Shown here: piece after piece, positions 36,732-45,722 of the stretch
Layout: each line of letters begins with the position of its first letter
How positions within the stretch are numbered: position 1 is the first letter of the stretch
NCBI RefSeq assembly: GCF_001653515.1
Contig: NZ_LYOY01000051.1
Coordinates: 186,001-250,000, forward strand
Direction: 5' to 3'
Length of the DNA stretch: 64,000 bases
Origin: Streptomyces sp. ERV7
GTDB taxonomy: Bacteria > Actinomycetota > Actinomycetes > Streptomycetales > Streptomycetaceae
Position numbers and translations under genes: made by a program
The notes under the pieces: generated by a model
Told to the model about the DNA's origin: nothing
The model's database searches: none
Seen by the model: only the letters and a program-made list of their open reading frames with translations

Positions 36732-37708
36732 TGCTGAAGCTCGACGGGGTGACGGTCCGGTTCGGCGAGCGGGCCGCGCTCGACACGGTCGACCTGGAGG
36801 TCGCCGAGCACGAGACGGTGTGCGTGCTCGGGCCCAGCGGCAGCGGCAAGTCCACGCTGCTGCGGGTGGTGGCCGGGCTCCAGAGCGCCGACGCGGGGCG
36901 GGTGCTCCTCGGGGGCGCGGACCAGGCGGGGGTGCCGGTGCACCGGCGCGGTGTGGGGATGATGTTCCAGGACCACCAGCTGTTCCCGCAGCGGGACGTG
37001 GCCGGGAACGTGTCCTTCGGGCTGCGTATGCGCGGTGTGCCGCGCGGGCGGCAGGCCTCGCGGGTCTCGGAGCTGCTGGAGCTCGTGGGGCTGCCGGGAG
37101 CCGGGCGGCGCTCCGTCTCGGCGCTCTCCGGCGGCGAGCAGCAGCGGGTCGCCCTCGCCCGGGCGCTGGCCCCCGAGCCGAGGCTGCTGATGCTCGACGA
37201 GCCGCTGGGGCAGCTGGACCGTACGCTGCGGGAGCGGCTCGTCGTCGAACTGCGGGCGCTGTTCGGGCGGTTGGGTACGACCGTGCTGGCCGTCACGCAC
37301 GACCAGGGCGAGGCGTTCGCGCTCGCCGACCGGGTCGTGGTGATGCGGGACGGCCGCATCGCGCAGACCGGTACGCCGCTGGAGGTCTGGCAGCGGCCGG
37401 CCTCGGAGTTCGTGGCGCGTTTCCTCGGCTTCGAGAACGTGGTGGCGGCGACGGTGTCGGGGGAGGTGGCGGCCACACCGTGGGGTGCGGTGCCGGTGCC
37501 GGCGGGGTCCGTTCAGGGCCCGGTCCGCCTCCTGGTCCGTCCGGCGGGCGTCCAACTGCTCCCGGCGGATCAGGGGCTGCCGTGCGAGGTGTCGTCCCGT
37601 ACGTTCCGGGGCAACCACGTGGCCCTGCGGCTGCGGCCGGAGTCGGGGGTGGTGCTGGAGGCGGAGTGCGGGTTGGGCCTGACCTTCGGGTCCTCGCTTC
37701 GGTGGTGA
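36731..37708 (+). CDS. thiQ: thiamine ABC transporter ATPase
   Basis: 325 residues; start overlaps the permease stop. Walker A GPSGSGKST near 35, signature LSGGEQQRVALARAL, Walker B LLMLDEPLG, and a C-terminal TOBE-like regulatory region that ends rather early (LTFGSSLRW). The stop codon is within the left arm of a hairpin shared with the tsf leader of repeat copy 2, so the natural 3' end may be lost. Confidence 0.9.
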   Translation: MLKLDGVTVRFGERAALDTVDLEVAEHETVCVLGPSGSGKSTLLRVVAGLQSADAGRVLLGGADQAGVPVHRRGVGMMFQDHQLFPQRDVAGNVSFGLRMRGVPRGRQASRVSELLELVGLPGAGRRSVSALSGGEQQRVALARALAPEPRLLMLDEPLGQLDRTLRERLVVELRALFGRLGTTVLAVTHDQGEAFALADRVVVMRDGRIAQTGTPLEVWQRPASEFVARFLGFENVVAATVSGEVAATPWGAVPVPAGSVQGPVRLLVRPAGVQLLPADQGLPCEVSSRTFRGNHVALRLRPESGVVLEAECGLGLTFGSSLRW

Positions 37709-37739
37709 CGGCGGGGGCGCACGCTGTGCCCCCGCCGTC
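37707..37739 (+). terminator. hairpin in front of tsf copy 2
   Basis: Perfect 12-bp inverted repeat (arms GACGGCGGGGGC 37707-37718 and complement 37728-37739), 9-nt loop. In copy 1 only the right arm and loop are present, the left arm being replaced by phage DNA. It is the kind of terminator or attenuator found between rpsB and tsf. Confidence 0.8.
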
Positions 37740-37801
37740 ACCCCGTAGCCCCGTAGATCTTTCAGACTTCGAGTCAGACTTCGAGAGAGAAACACAGACT
37801 C

Positions 37802-38638
37802 ATGGCGAACTACACCGCCGCTGACGTCAAGAAGCTCCGCGAGCTCACCGGCGCCGGCATGATGGACTGCAAGAAGGCGCTGGACGAGGCCGACGGCAAC
37901 GTCGACAAGGCCGTCGAGGCGCTGCGCATCAAGGGCCAGAAGGGCGTCGCCAAGCGCGAGGGCCGCTCCGCCGAGAACGGCGCGGTCGTCTCCCTGCTCG
38001 CCGAGGACAACACCTCCGGTGTGCTCCTCGAGCTGAAGTGCGAGACGGACTTCGTCGCCAAGGGTGACAAGTTCCAGGCCACCGCCGCCGCGCTGGCCGC
38101 GCACGTCGCCGCGACCTCCCCGGCCGACCTGGAGGCGCTGCTCGCCTCCGAGATCGAGGCCGGCAAGACCGTCCAGGCGTACGTCGACGAGGCCAACGCC
38201 AACCTCGGCGAGAAGATCGTCCTGGACCGCTTCGCGCAGTACGCCGACGGCTTCGTCTTCGCGTACATGCACCGCACCATGCCCGACCTGCCGCCGCAGA
38301 TCGGTGTCCTGGTCGAGCTGGACAAGGCCGACGCCGACGTCGCCAAGGGCATCGCCCAGCACATCGCCGCGTTCGCGCCGAAGTGGCTGTCCCGCGAGGA
38401 CGTCCCGGCCGAGGTCGTCGAGACCGAGCGCCGTGTCGCCGAGGAGACCACGCGCGCCGAGGGCAAGCCCGAGGCCGCGCTGCCGAAGATCGTCGAGGGT
38501 CGTGTCAACGGCTTCTTCAAGGACGCCACGCTCCTTGGCCAGCCGTACGCGCTCGACAACAAGAAGTCGGTCCAGAAGGTTCTGGACGAGGCCGGTGTCA
38601 CCCTGAAGCGCTTCACGCGCATCAAGGTCGGCATCTGA
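37802..38638 (+). CDS. tsf: elongation factor Ts (copy 2)
   Basis: Protein identical to copy 1 (28782-29618). Here the complete upstream hairpin is kept, but the gene before it is thiQ, not rpsB. Confidence 0.96.
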   Translation: MANYTAADVKKLRELTGAGMMDCKKALDEADGNVDKAVEALRIKGQKGVAKREGRSAENGAVVSLLAEDNTSGVLLELKCETDFVAKGDKFQATAAALAAHVAATSPADLEALLASEIEAGKTVQAYVDEANANLGEKIVLDRFAQYADGFVFAYMHRTMPDLPPQIGVLVELDKADADVAKGIAQHIAAFAPKWLSREDVPAEVVETERRVAEETTRAEGKPEAALPKIVEGRVNGFFKDATLLGQPYALDNKKSVQKVLDEAGVTLKRFTRIKVGI

Positions 38639-38727
38639 GTCCGTTCAGCGATCGACACAAGACCCCGCTAGGGTCTGAGGCAGTCGTCGGCCGCGCTCGC
38701 GACGGACGACCGCAGATCTGACGAGGA

Positions 38728-38769
38728 GGCCATTGCCGCTCAGGGACACAGCACCCACCGGCAATGGCC
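38728..38769 (+). terminator. tsf-pyrH intergenic hairpin (copy 2)
   Basis: Same 11-bp inverted repeat as at 29708-29749. Confidence 0.75.
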
Positions 38770-38797
38770 TTCTTCGTATGTGTACGAGGAGATCCCC

Positions 38798-39577
38798 ATG
38801 AATCAGGGCGCGGACGCCGCCACCCAGGCTGACCACAAGCGCGACGACGGCAAGGTGACCGGACGCTTCATGCTGAAGCTCTCCGGTGAGGCGTTCGCCG
38901 GCGGAGGGGGTCTCGGTGTGGACCCCGACGTCGTGCACGCCATCGCCCGCGAGATCGCCAACGTCGTACGGGACGGCGCGCAGATCGCCGTCGTCATCGG
39001 CGGCGGCAACTTCTTCCGCGGCGCAGAGCTCCAGCAGCGCGGTATGGACCGGGCCCGCTCCGACTACATGGGCATGCTCGGCACGGTCATGAACTGCCTC
39101 GCCCTCCAGGACTTCCTGGAGAAGGAGGGCATCGACTCCCGGGTCCAGACCGCCATCACGATGGGTCAGGTCGCGGAGCCGTACATCCCGCTGCGCGCCG
39201 TGCGCCACCTGGAGAAGGGACGCGTCGTCATCTTCGGCGCGGGCATGGGCATGCCGTACTTCTCCACCGACACCACGGCCGCCCAGCGCGCCCTGGAGAT
39301 CGACGCCGAGGCGATGCTGATGGGCAAGAACGGGGTGGACGGGGTCTACGACTCCGACCCCCGCGTCAACCCGGACGCCGTGAAGTTCGACGCGCTGGAG
39401 TACGGCGAGGTCATCACCCGCGACCTGAAGGTGGCGGACATGACGGCCATCACCCTCTGCCGCGACAACAACCTCCCCATCCTCGTCTTCGAACTCCTCG
39501 CCGAGGGCAATATCGCGCGCGCGGTCAAGGGTGAGAAGATCGGCACGCTCGTGAGCGACCAGGGCACCCGGGCCTGA
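38798..39577 (+). CDS. pyrH: UMP kinase (copy 2)
   Basis: 259 residues, identical to copy 1; same ribosome-binding site and start. Confidence 0.96.
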   Translation: MNQGADAATQADHKRDDGKVTGRFMLKLSGEAFAGGGGLGVDPDVVHAIAREIANVVRDGAQIAVVIGGGNFFRGAELQQRGMDRARSDYMGMLGTVMNCLALQDFLEKEGIDSRVQTAITMGQVAEPYIPLRAVRHLEKGRVVIFGAGMGMPYFSTDTTAAQRALEIDAEAMLMGKNGVDGVYDSDPRVNPDAVKFDALEYGEVITRDLKVADMTAITLCRDNNLPILVFELLAEGNIARAVKGEKIGTLVSDQGTRA

Positions 39578-39695
39578 CCGGGGGATGGACAATCCCCTGA
39601 CGGTCGGACACCGTGCAGGGAAAGACGCGGGTTACGCAGGGCCGTTGAGCACCCGACGGAACTCCCGGCCCACTCAAGACATGCAGGAGCAAGTG

Positions 39696-40253
39696 GTGAT
39701 CGAAGAAATCCTCCTCGAAGCCGAGGAGAAGATGGAGAAGGCCGTCGTGGTCGCCAAGGAGGACTTCGCCGCGATTCGCACCGGCCGTGCGCACCCGGCG
39801 ATGTTCAACAAGATCGTGGCGGACTACTACGGTGCGCTGACGCCGATCAACCAGCTGGCCTCGTTCTCGGTGCCCGAGCCGCGCATGGCCGTGGTGACCC
39901 CGTTCGACAAGAGCGCGCTGCGCAACATCGAGCAGGCGATCCGCGACTCGGACCTCGGCGTCAACCCGAGCAATGACGGCTCCATCATCCGGGTGACGTT
40001 CCCGGAGCTGACGGAGGAGCGCCGCCGCGACTACATCAAGGTCGCGCGCACCAAGGCCGAGGACTCCAAGGTGTCGATCCGCTCCGTGCGCCGCAAGGCC
40101 AAGGACGCGCTCGACAAGCTCGTCAAGGACAAGGAGTCCGGCGAGGACGACGTCCGCCGTGCGGAGAAGGAGCTCGACGACGCCACCGCGAAGTACGTCG
40201 CGCAGGTGGACGAGCTGCTGAAGCACAAGGAAGCCGAGCTGCTCGAGGTCTGA
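39696..40253 (+). CDS. frr: ribosome recycling factor (copy 2)
   Basis: 185 residues, identical to copy 1; overlaps cdsA copy 2. Confidence 0.96.
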   Translation: MIEEILLEAEEKMEKAVVVAKEDFAAIRTGRAHPAMFNKIVADYYGALTPINQLASFSVPEPRMAVVTPFDKSALRNIEQAIRDSDLGVNPSNDGSIIRVTFPELTEERRRDYIKVARTKAEDSKVSIRSVRRKAKDALDKLVKDKESGEDDVRRAEKELDDATAKYVAQVDELLKHKEAELLEV

Positions 40254-41377
40254 TGAACGACTCTTCCTGGGGGGCTCCGCCGCGACCCGAGCACTGGGGG
40301 CCACCCGACCAGGGGCCTTCCCAGGAGGTGCCTTCGGCGGGGGCTGCCTACGATGCGTATGACGCCCCGTCCCGGACACAGCCCATGCCCGTCGTGCCCG
40401 GCGACATGGGCGAACACGCCGTAGACCGCGAAGAACGTGACCGGGGGGCCGCTCGGGTGAGTGGTCCCCTGTTCCGCGAAGAGACGCCGCAGGAGCCCAT
40501 GCCCAGCTCGGTACCACCTTCGACTCCGCAGCAGCCGCAGCGGCCCGCGCAGCCGGAGAAGAAGCGGGCGGGGCGCGACCTGCGGGCCGCGATAGGGGTC
40601 GGTGTCGGGCTCGGCGCGGTCATCATGGTGTCGCTGTTCGTCGTCAAGGCCGTCTTCGTCGGTGTGATCGCGGTGGCGGTCGTCGTCGGCCTGTGGGAGC
40701 TCGCCTCCCGGCTCGACGAGCGCAAGGGCATCAAGGTGCCGCTGGTACCGCTGGCGGTGGGCGGTGCGGCGATGGTCGTCGCCGGCTACGCGCGCGGTGC
40801 CGAGGGTGCCTGGGTGGCCATGGCGCTGACGTCGCTGGCGGTGCTGGTCTGGCGGATGACGGAGAAGCCCGAGGGCTATCTCAAGGACGTCACCGCGGGC
40901 GTCTTCGCGGCGTTCTACGTGCCGTTCCTGGCCACGTTCGTCGCGATGATGCTGACCACGGACGACGGGCCGTGGCGGGTCTTCGTCTTCCTGCTGCTGA
41001 CCGTGGTCAGCGACACCGGCGCGTACGCGATCGGCTGGCGCTTCGGCAAGACCAAGCTGGCGCCGCGCATCAGCCCCGGCAAGACCCGTGAGGGCCTGGC
41101 CGGCGCAGTGTCGTTCGCGATGGTGGCGGGCGCGCTGTGCATGCAGTTCCTCATCGACGACGGCCAGTGGTGGCAGGGCCTGCTGCTCGGCCTCGCGGTC
41201 GCGGCGAGCGCCACGCTCGGCGACCTCGGCGAGTCGATGATCAAGCGGGACCTCGGCATCAAGGACATGGGCACGCTGCTGCCCGGCCACGGCGGCATCA
41301 TGGACCGCCTGGACTCCTTGCTGCCGACGGCGCCGGTGGTGTGGCTGCTGATGGTGGCGTTCGTCGGGTCCGGCTGA
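40253..41377 (+). CDS. cdsA: phosphatidate cytidylyltransferase (copy 2)
   Basis: 374 residues, identical to copy 1. Only one additional gene-end unit follows, giving cores at 41299 and 41422 and a native-looking 3' end closing at 41497. Confidence 0.95.
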   Translation: MNDSSWGAPPRPEHWGPPDQGPSQEVPSAGAAYDAYDAPSRTQPMPVVPGDMGEHAVDREERDRGAARVSGPLFREETPQEPMPSSVPPSTPQQPQRPAQPEKKRAGRDLRAAIGVGVGLGAVIMVSLFVVKAVFVGVIAVAVVVGLWELASRLDERKGIKVPLVPLAVGGAAMVVAGYARGAEGAWVAMALTSLAVLVWRMTEKPEGYLKDVTAGVFAAFYVPFLATFVAMMLTTDDGPWRVFVFLLLTVVSDTGAYAIGWRFGKTKLAPRISPGKTREGLAGAVSFAMVAGALCMQFLIDDGQWWQGLLLGLAVAASATLGDLGESMIKRDLGIKDMGTLLPGHGGIMDRLDSLLPTAPVVWLLMVAFVGSG

Positions 41378-41497
41378 TGTCGGCCACGGCGCCACGCGGC
41401 GGCAGCCGCGAATCGACACAGCATGGACCGCCTGGACTCCTTGCTGCCGACGGCGCCGGTGGTGTGGCTGTTGCTCGTCGCCTTCGTCGGTAGCTGA
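41299..41497 (+). repeat. repeated cdsA 3' end in copy 2
   Basis: 49-bp cores at 41299-41347 and 41422-41470 with one 74-nt spacer; one unit fewer than in copy 1. Confidence 0.95.
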
Positions 41498-41600
41498 CCG
41501 GTTCGGTTGTCAGGCGCTGACCTGCTGTTTCCTCGGTCGGGGGCTCGTTGTCCACAGGACGGCGAGCCCCTTTCCGTATGTCTGAGACACTGGTGGGACC

Positions 41601-42707
41601 ATGCCGAAGCCCGGAGAACTCACTTTCGTCGCCCCCCGCGGAGCCAAGAAGCCGCCGCGGCACCTCGCCGACCTCTCGCCCGCCGAGCGGAAAGAGGCTG
41701 TCGCCGCGATCGGCGAGAAGCCGTTCCGCGCCAAGCAGCTCTCGCAGCACTACTTCGCGCGGTACGCGCACGACCCGGCCCAGTGGACGGACATCCCCGC
41801 GGCCGCCCGCACCCGGCTCCAGGAGGAGCTGCTTCCGGACCTGATGTCGGTGGTGCGGCACATCTCGTGCGACGAGGACACCACCCGCAAGACGCTGTGG
41901 CGCCTGCACGACGGGACGCTGGTGGAGTCGGTCCTGATGCGCTACCCCGACCGGGTGACCATGTGCATCTCCTCGCAGGCCGGCTGCGGTATGAACTGCC
42001 CGTTCTGCGCGACCGGCCAGGCGGGCCTGGACCGCAACCTGTCGACCGCCGAGATCGTGCACCAGATCGTCGACGGCATGCGCGCGCTGCGCGACGGCGA
42101 GGTCCCCGGCGGCCCGGCGCGTCTTTCGAACATCGTCTTCATGGGCATGGGCGAGCCGCTCGCCAACTACAAGCGGGTCGTCGGCGCCATCCGCCGCCTC
42201 ACCGACCCCGAGCCCGACGGCCTGGGCCTGTCCCAGCGCGGTATCACCGTCTCCACCGTGGGCCTGGTCCCCGCCATGCACCGCTTCGCCGACGAGGGCT
42301 TCAAGTGCCGCCTCGCCGTGTCGCTGCACGCGCCGGACGACGAGCTGCGCGACACCCTGGTCCCGGTCAACACCCGCTGGAAGGTCCGCGAGGTCCTGGA
42401 CGCGGCGTGGGAGTACGCGGAGAAGTCCGGCCGCCGCATCTCGATCGAGTACGCACTGATCCGCGACATCAACGACCAGGCCTGGCGCGGTGACCTGCTC
42501 GGCCGCCTCCTCAAGGGCAAGCGCGTCCACGTCAACCTGATCCCGCTGAACCCGACGCCGGGCTCCAAGTGGACCGCCTCGCGCCCCGAGGACGAGAAGG
42601 CGTTCGTCGAGGCCATCGCGAGCCACGGCGTGCCGGTCACCGTCCGGGACACCCGTGGCCAGGAGATCGACGGAGCGTGCGGACAGCTCGCCGCGTCCGA
42701 GAGGTAG
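41601..42707 (+). CDS. rlmN: RlmN (copy 2)
   Basis: 368 residues, identical to copy 1, with intact radical-SAM cysteines. Confidence 0.95.
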   Translation: MPKPGELTFVAPRGAKKPPRHLADLSPAERKEAVAAIGEKPFRAKQLSQHYFARYAHDPAQWTDIPAAARTRLQEELLPDLMSVVRHISCDEDTTRKTLWRLHDGTLVESVLMRYPDRVTMCISSQAGCGMNCPFCATGQAGLDRNLSTAEIVHQIVDGMRALRDGEVPGGPARLSNIVFMGMGEPLANYKRVVGAIRRLTDPEPDGLGLSQRGITVSTVGLVPAMHRFADEGFKCRLAVSLHAPDDELRDTLVPVNTRWKVREVLDAAWEYAEKSGRRISIEYALIRDINDQAWRGDLLGRLLKGKRVHVNLIPLNPTPGSKWTASRPEDEKAFVEAIASHGVPVTVRDTRGQEIDGACGQLAASER

Positions 42708-42734
42708 TCTGAGCTCGAAATCTGCATATTCCGA

Positions 42735-42819
42735 CAGGGGAGCGCCACAGCGCTGAGAGTGCGACACCGTCAGGTCGCAGACCCTCTGAACCTTGCCCAG
42801 GTCATTCTGGGTAGGAAGT
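42735..42819 (+). promoter_or_regulatory. TPP riboswitch (THI element), copy 2
   Basis: Same element as at 33838-33922, before thiB copy 2. Confidence 0.93.
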
Positions 42820-42917
42820 TCGGTCATCACTCAAGCTGTTGCGCCCTGCCCGCACGACCCGCCGTCGTACGGGCAGGGCCGCGTCTCTTCCTGGTCACTC
42901 CAGGAGGAATCACCACC

Positions 42918-44015
42918 ATGCGCAGTACGAAGAAGATGGCGGCCACCGCGCTCGCCGCCGCCGTCGGCGTCAGTACGCTCGCCGCGTGCGGCGGCAAGGA
43001 CGACGACGCAGCGAAGACCGACGGCGGCACCAAGTCCAAGACCGTCACCCTGGTCAGCCACGACTCGTTCGCCGCCTCCGACGCGGTGCTCAAGGAGTTC
43101 ACCGCGCAGACCGGCTACACCGTCAAGGTCCTCAAGAGCGGTGACGCGGGCGCGGCCCTCAACCAGGAGATCCTCACCAAGGGCTCCCCGCGCGGCGACG
43201 TCTTCTTCGGCGTCGACAACACGCTGCTCTCGCGGGCTCTCGACAACGGGATCTTCACCCCGTACGAGGCGAAGGGCCTCGCCGCCGTCCCCGCGGCCGT
43301 CCAGCTCGACCAGGGCAAGCACCGGGTCACGCCGATCGACACCGGCGACATCTGCGTCAACTACGACAAGAAGTACTTCGCCGACAAGAAGCTCAGCCCG
43401 CCGAGCTCCTTCGCCGACCTGATCAAGCCCGAGTACAAGAACCTGCTGGTCACCGAGAACGCGGCGACCTCCTCGCCCGGCCTCGGCTTCCTGCTCGGCA
43501 GCGCCGCCCAGTACGGCGACGACGGCTGGCAGGACTACTGGAAGAAGCTCAAGGACAACGGCGTCAAGGTCGTCGACGGCTGGGAGCAGGCCTACAACCA
43601 GGACTTCTCCGGCTCCGCCGGCGGCAGGAAGGCCAAGGGCGACCGCCCGCTGGTCGTCTCCTACGCCTCCAGCCCGCCCGTCGAGGTCCTCTACGCCAAG
43701 CCGCAGCCCACCGACGCCCCCACCGGCGTCGCCACCGGCACCTGCTTCCGCCAGACCGAGTTCGCCGGACTCCTCAAGGGCGCCAAGAACGAGGCGGGCG
43801 GCAAGGCGCTCCTCGACTTCCTGATCTCCAAGAAGTTCCAGGAGGACATGCCGCTCAACATGTTCGTGAACCCGGTACTGAAGGACGCCAAGCTGCCCGA
43901 GCTGTTCACCAAGTTCGGCGCCAAGGTCACCGAGACGCACGACGTCGCTCCGGAGAAGATCTCCAAGAACCGTGAGCAGTGGGTCAAGACGTGGTCCTCG
44001 CTCGTGCTGAAGTAA
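42918..44015 (+). CDS. thiB: thiamine-binding lipoprotein ThiB (copy 2)
   Basis: 365 residues, identical to copy 1. In this copy the permease and ATPase are not downstream, so it would supply binding protein only. Confidence 0.93.
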   Translation: MRSTKKMAATALAAAVGVSTLAACGGKDDDAAKTDGGTKSKTVTLVSHDSFAASDAVLKEFTAQTGYTVKVLKSGDAGAALNQEILTKGSPRGDVFFGVDNTLLSRALDNGIFTPYEAKGLAAVPAAVQLDQGKHRVTPIDTGDICVNYDKKYFADKKLSPPSSFADLIKPEYKNLLVTENAATSSPGLGFLLGSAAQYGDDGWQDYWKKLKDNGVKVVDGWEQAYNQDFSGSAGGRKAKGDRPLVVSYASSPPVEVLYAKPQPTDAPTGVATGTCFRQTEFAGLLKGAKNEAGGKALLDFLISKKFQEDMPLNMFVNPVLKDAKLPELFTKFGAKVTETHDVAPEKISKNREQWVKTWSSLVLK

Positions 44016-44062
44016 GCCGCACGGCCCGCGCGGGGAAGCGGCGCGCGAACGCGGTGCGGCTC
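43991..44062 (+). pseudogene. thiP: thiamine permease 5' fragment
   Basis: The first 24 codons of the permease (MVLARAEVSRTARAGKRRAN...) are repeated here, then the frame runs into antisense ABC-permease sequence. Confidence 0.85.
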
Positions 44063-44803
44063 CGTCTCGATGGCCAGGCCCGCCGAGATCAGGGTGATGC
44101 CCCAGGGCAGCCCCGAGGGGACCGAGGCCGGGGGCCGTTCGGTGCCGCGCGGGCGGGGCGGCTCCTTGCGCGGGCGCAGCGCCAGCCCGGCCGCCGCCGA
44201 GGTCTCGATGGCCAGGCCCGCCGAGATCAGGGTGATGCCCCAGGGCAGCCCCGAGGGGACCGAGGCCGGGGGCCGTTCGGTGCCGCGCGGGCGGGGCGGC
44301 TCCTTGCGCGGGCGCAGCGCCAGCCCGGCCGCCGCCGAGGCGGTCAGCGGCAGCACCGTGAGCAGGGTGAGCGCGGCTGCCAGCGGCAGCGGCCGGTCGG
44401 CGGCGAGCAGCCCGGCCGCGGCGCCGTCGAAGGGCAGCCCGGTGATGTCGCCGCGCAGATGCAGATAGACGAGCAGGGCGACCGTCGAGCCGAGCGTGCA
44501 GGCCACCGCCGTGGACGCGGCCGCGATCGCGGTGAGCCTGCCGGGGCCCAGGCCCACCGCCGAGAGCCCGGGACGGGGGCGGGTGCTCGGGTCCGTACGG
44601 GCCACGGCGACCGCGAAGTGGACGGTGGCGGCGAGCGGCACCGCGCACCACAGCAGCCGCGGCACCGAGCCGCCGGGGTGCGCCACCGCGTGGCCCAGGG
44701 TGCACAGGAGCAGGAAGCCGACCCCCGCCGAGGCCGCGGCCACCAGCAGGCGGCGCAGCAGGACCAGCGGGTGGGTGCCGCGGGCTAGACGGAGAGCGAG
44801 CAC
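44063..44803 (-). pseudogene. ABC transporter permease fragment (FtsX/MacB-like), with internal 46-residue duplication
   Basis: Reads from GTG 44803, overlapping the end of the ATPase gene, so it is the cognate permease. About 246 codons remain: hydrophobic segments (AASAGVGFLLLCTLGHAVA, LLWCAVPLAATVHFAVAVA and others), then a 46-residue unit starting SAAAGLALRPRKEPPRPRG that is repeated twice in tandem and in frame, then an abrupt change to antisense thiB/thiP sequence at 44062. The extracellular and C-terminal domains expected for this class are missing. Confidence 0.75.
44064..44339. repeat. 138-bp tandem duplication
   Basis: Period exactly 138 bp: GTCTCGATGGCCAGGC begins at 44064 and again at 44202. 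Adds 46 in-frame codons to the permease fragment and directly abuts the end of the 6.4-kb repeat. Confidence 0.95.
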
Positions 44804-45522
44804 GCGGCGCGGCCCTCCGGGTCGGGGGCGCCGGCGGGCCCGGCCGCGGTGACCCGGCGGCCGTCGAGCAGCCACACCGTGCGGTCGGCGAGGGCCGCGA
44901 CCTCCGCGTCGTGCGTGGCCAGGACCGTGGTGATGGCGTGCGAGCGGGCCGCGGCCGTCAGGGTGCGCAGCACCTGGGCGCGGTCGGCGCGGTGCAGGGT
45001 GGCGGTCGGCTCGTCGGCGAAGAGCACCGCGGGGGAGGTGACCAGGGCGCGGGCGATCGCCACCCGCTGGCGCTGGGCGGTCGGCAGGGCGTGCGGGCGG
45101 CGCCGGGCGCAGGCGCCGATGTCGAGCCGCTCCAGCCACTCCAGGGCGGCCTTCTTGGCGGTGCGGTGCGAGATGCCGCGCAGCAGCAGCGGCAGCGCCG
45201 CGTTCTCCCAGGCGTTGAGCTCGGGCACCAGGGTCGGCTCCGGGTCGATCCAGCCGAACCGGTCGCGGCGCAGCCGCTCGCGCGAGAGCGCTCCCATGGT
45301 GTGGACGGGGGCGCTGTTGAACCACACCTCGCCCTGGTCGGGCACGAGCTGGCCGGACAGGGCGCGCAGCAGGGTCGTCTTGCCGCTGCCGCGCGGACCG
45401 CCGACGGCCAGGATCTCTCCCTCGCGGATCCCGAGGGAGACCCCGGTCAGGGCGGGCGAGCCGCCGTGGGAGTGATGCAGGGAACGTCCCCAGAGCACAT
45501 CGTTGTCCGGCGGGGCCACCAT
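44785..45522 (-). CDS. ABC transporter ATPase (export type)
   Basis: 245 residues from ATG 45522 behind CCGAGG. Walker A GPRGSGKTT, Walker B VLFADEPTA and the switch His in LATHD are present. The signature motif is degenerate: PTAQRQRVAIARAL instead of LSGGQ. Small MacB/LolD-like ATPase with the permease following. A perfect palindrome lies 34 nt upstream, so a response regulator probably controls the pair. Confidence 0.85.
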   Translation of the reverse strand: MVAPPDNDVLWGRSLHHSHGGSPALTGVSLGIREGEILAVGGPRGSGKTTLLRALSGQLVPDQGEVWFNSAPVHTMGALSRERLRRDRFGWIDPEPTLVPELNAWENAALPLLLRGISHRTAKKAALEWLERLDIGACARRRPHALPTAQRQRVAIARALVTSPAVLFADEPTATLHRADRAQVLRTLTAAARSHAITTVLATHDAEVAALADRTVWLLDGRRVTAAGPAGAPDPEGRAACSLSV

Positions 45523-45555
45523 GGCGTACACCTCGGTTCAGATCAGATTTCCTGC

Positions 45556-45571
45556 TCCCCCGTACGGGGGA
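45556..45571. promoter_or_regulatory. perfect 16-bp palindrome upstream of the ABC operon
   Basis: TCCCCCGTACGGGGGA, centred about 40 nt before the ATPase start codon. Typical of operator sites for two-component response regulators or MerR/TetR-type proteins in Streptomyces. No regulator gene is adjacent. Confidence 0.55.
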
Positions 45572-45638
45572 ACGAAGGCAGGGCCGATCGGTCACTGGGC
45601 ACCGTAGGGACTCCTGTGCGCCGGTCCACGACAGCACG

Positions 45639-45683
45639 CGGCCCGGTGGCACCCATCTCACTCGGATGGGCGCCACCGGGCCG
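45639..45683 (-). terminator. terminator behind the aminotransferase gene
   Basis: Long inverted repeat: 12-bp outer arms 45639-45650 and 45672-45683, with an inner CCCATC/GGATGGG stem. 40 nt after the stop of the minus-strand aminotransferase. Confidence 0.85.
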
Positions 45684-45722
45684 GTGCGTTCAGACGAATC
45701 GCCGGGAGGACGCGGGGGACGG

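Larger units (their letters stand above)
37716..44062. repeat. direct repeat copy 2, 6347 bp
   Basis: Second copy of tsf-pyrH-frr-cdsA-rlmN-riboswitch-thiB; same as 28696-35165 apart from one missing 123-bp unit. Ends at 44062 inside the permease start, where sequence of an unrelated ABC permease begins. Confidence 0.97.
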
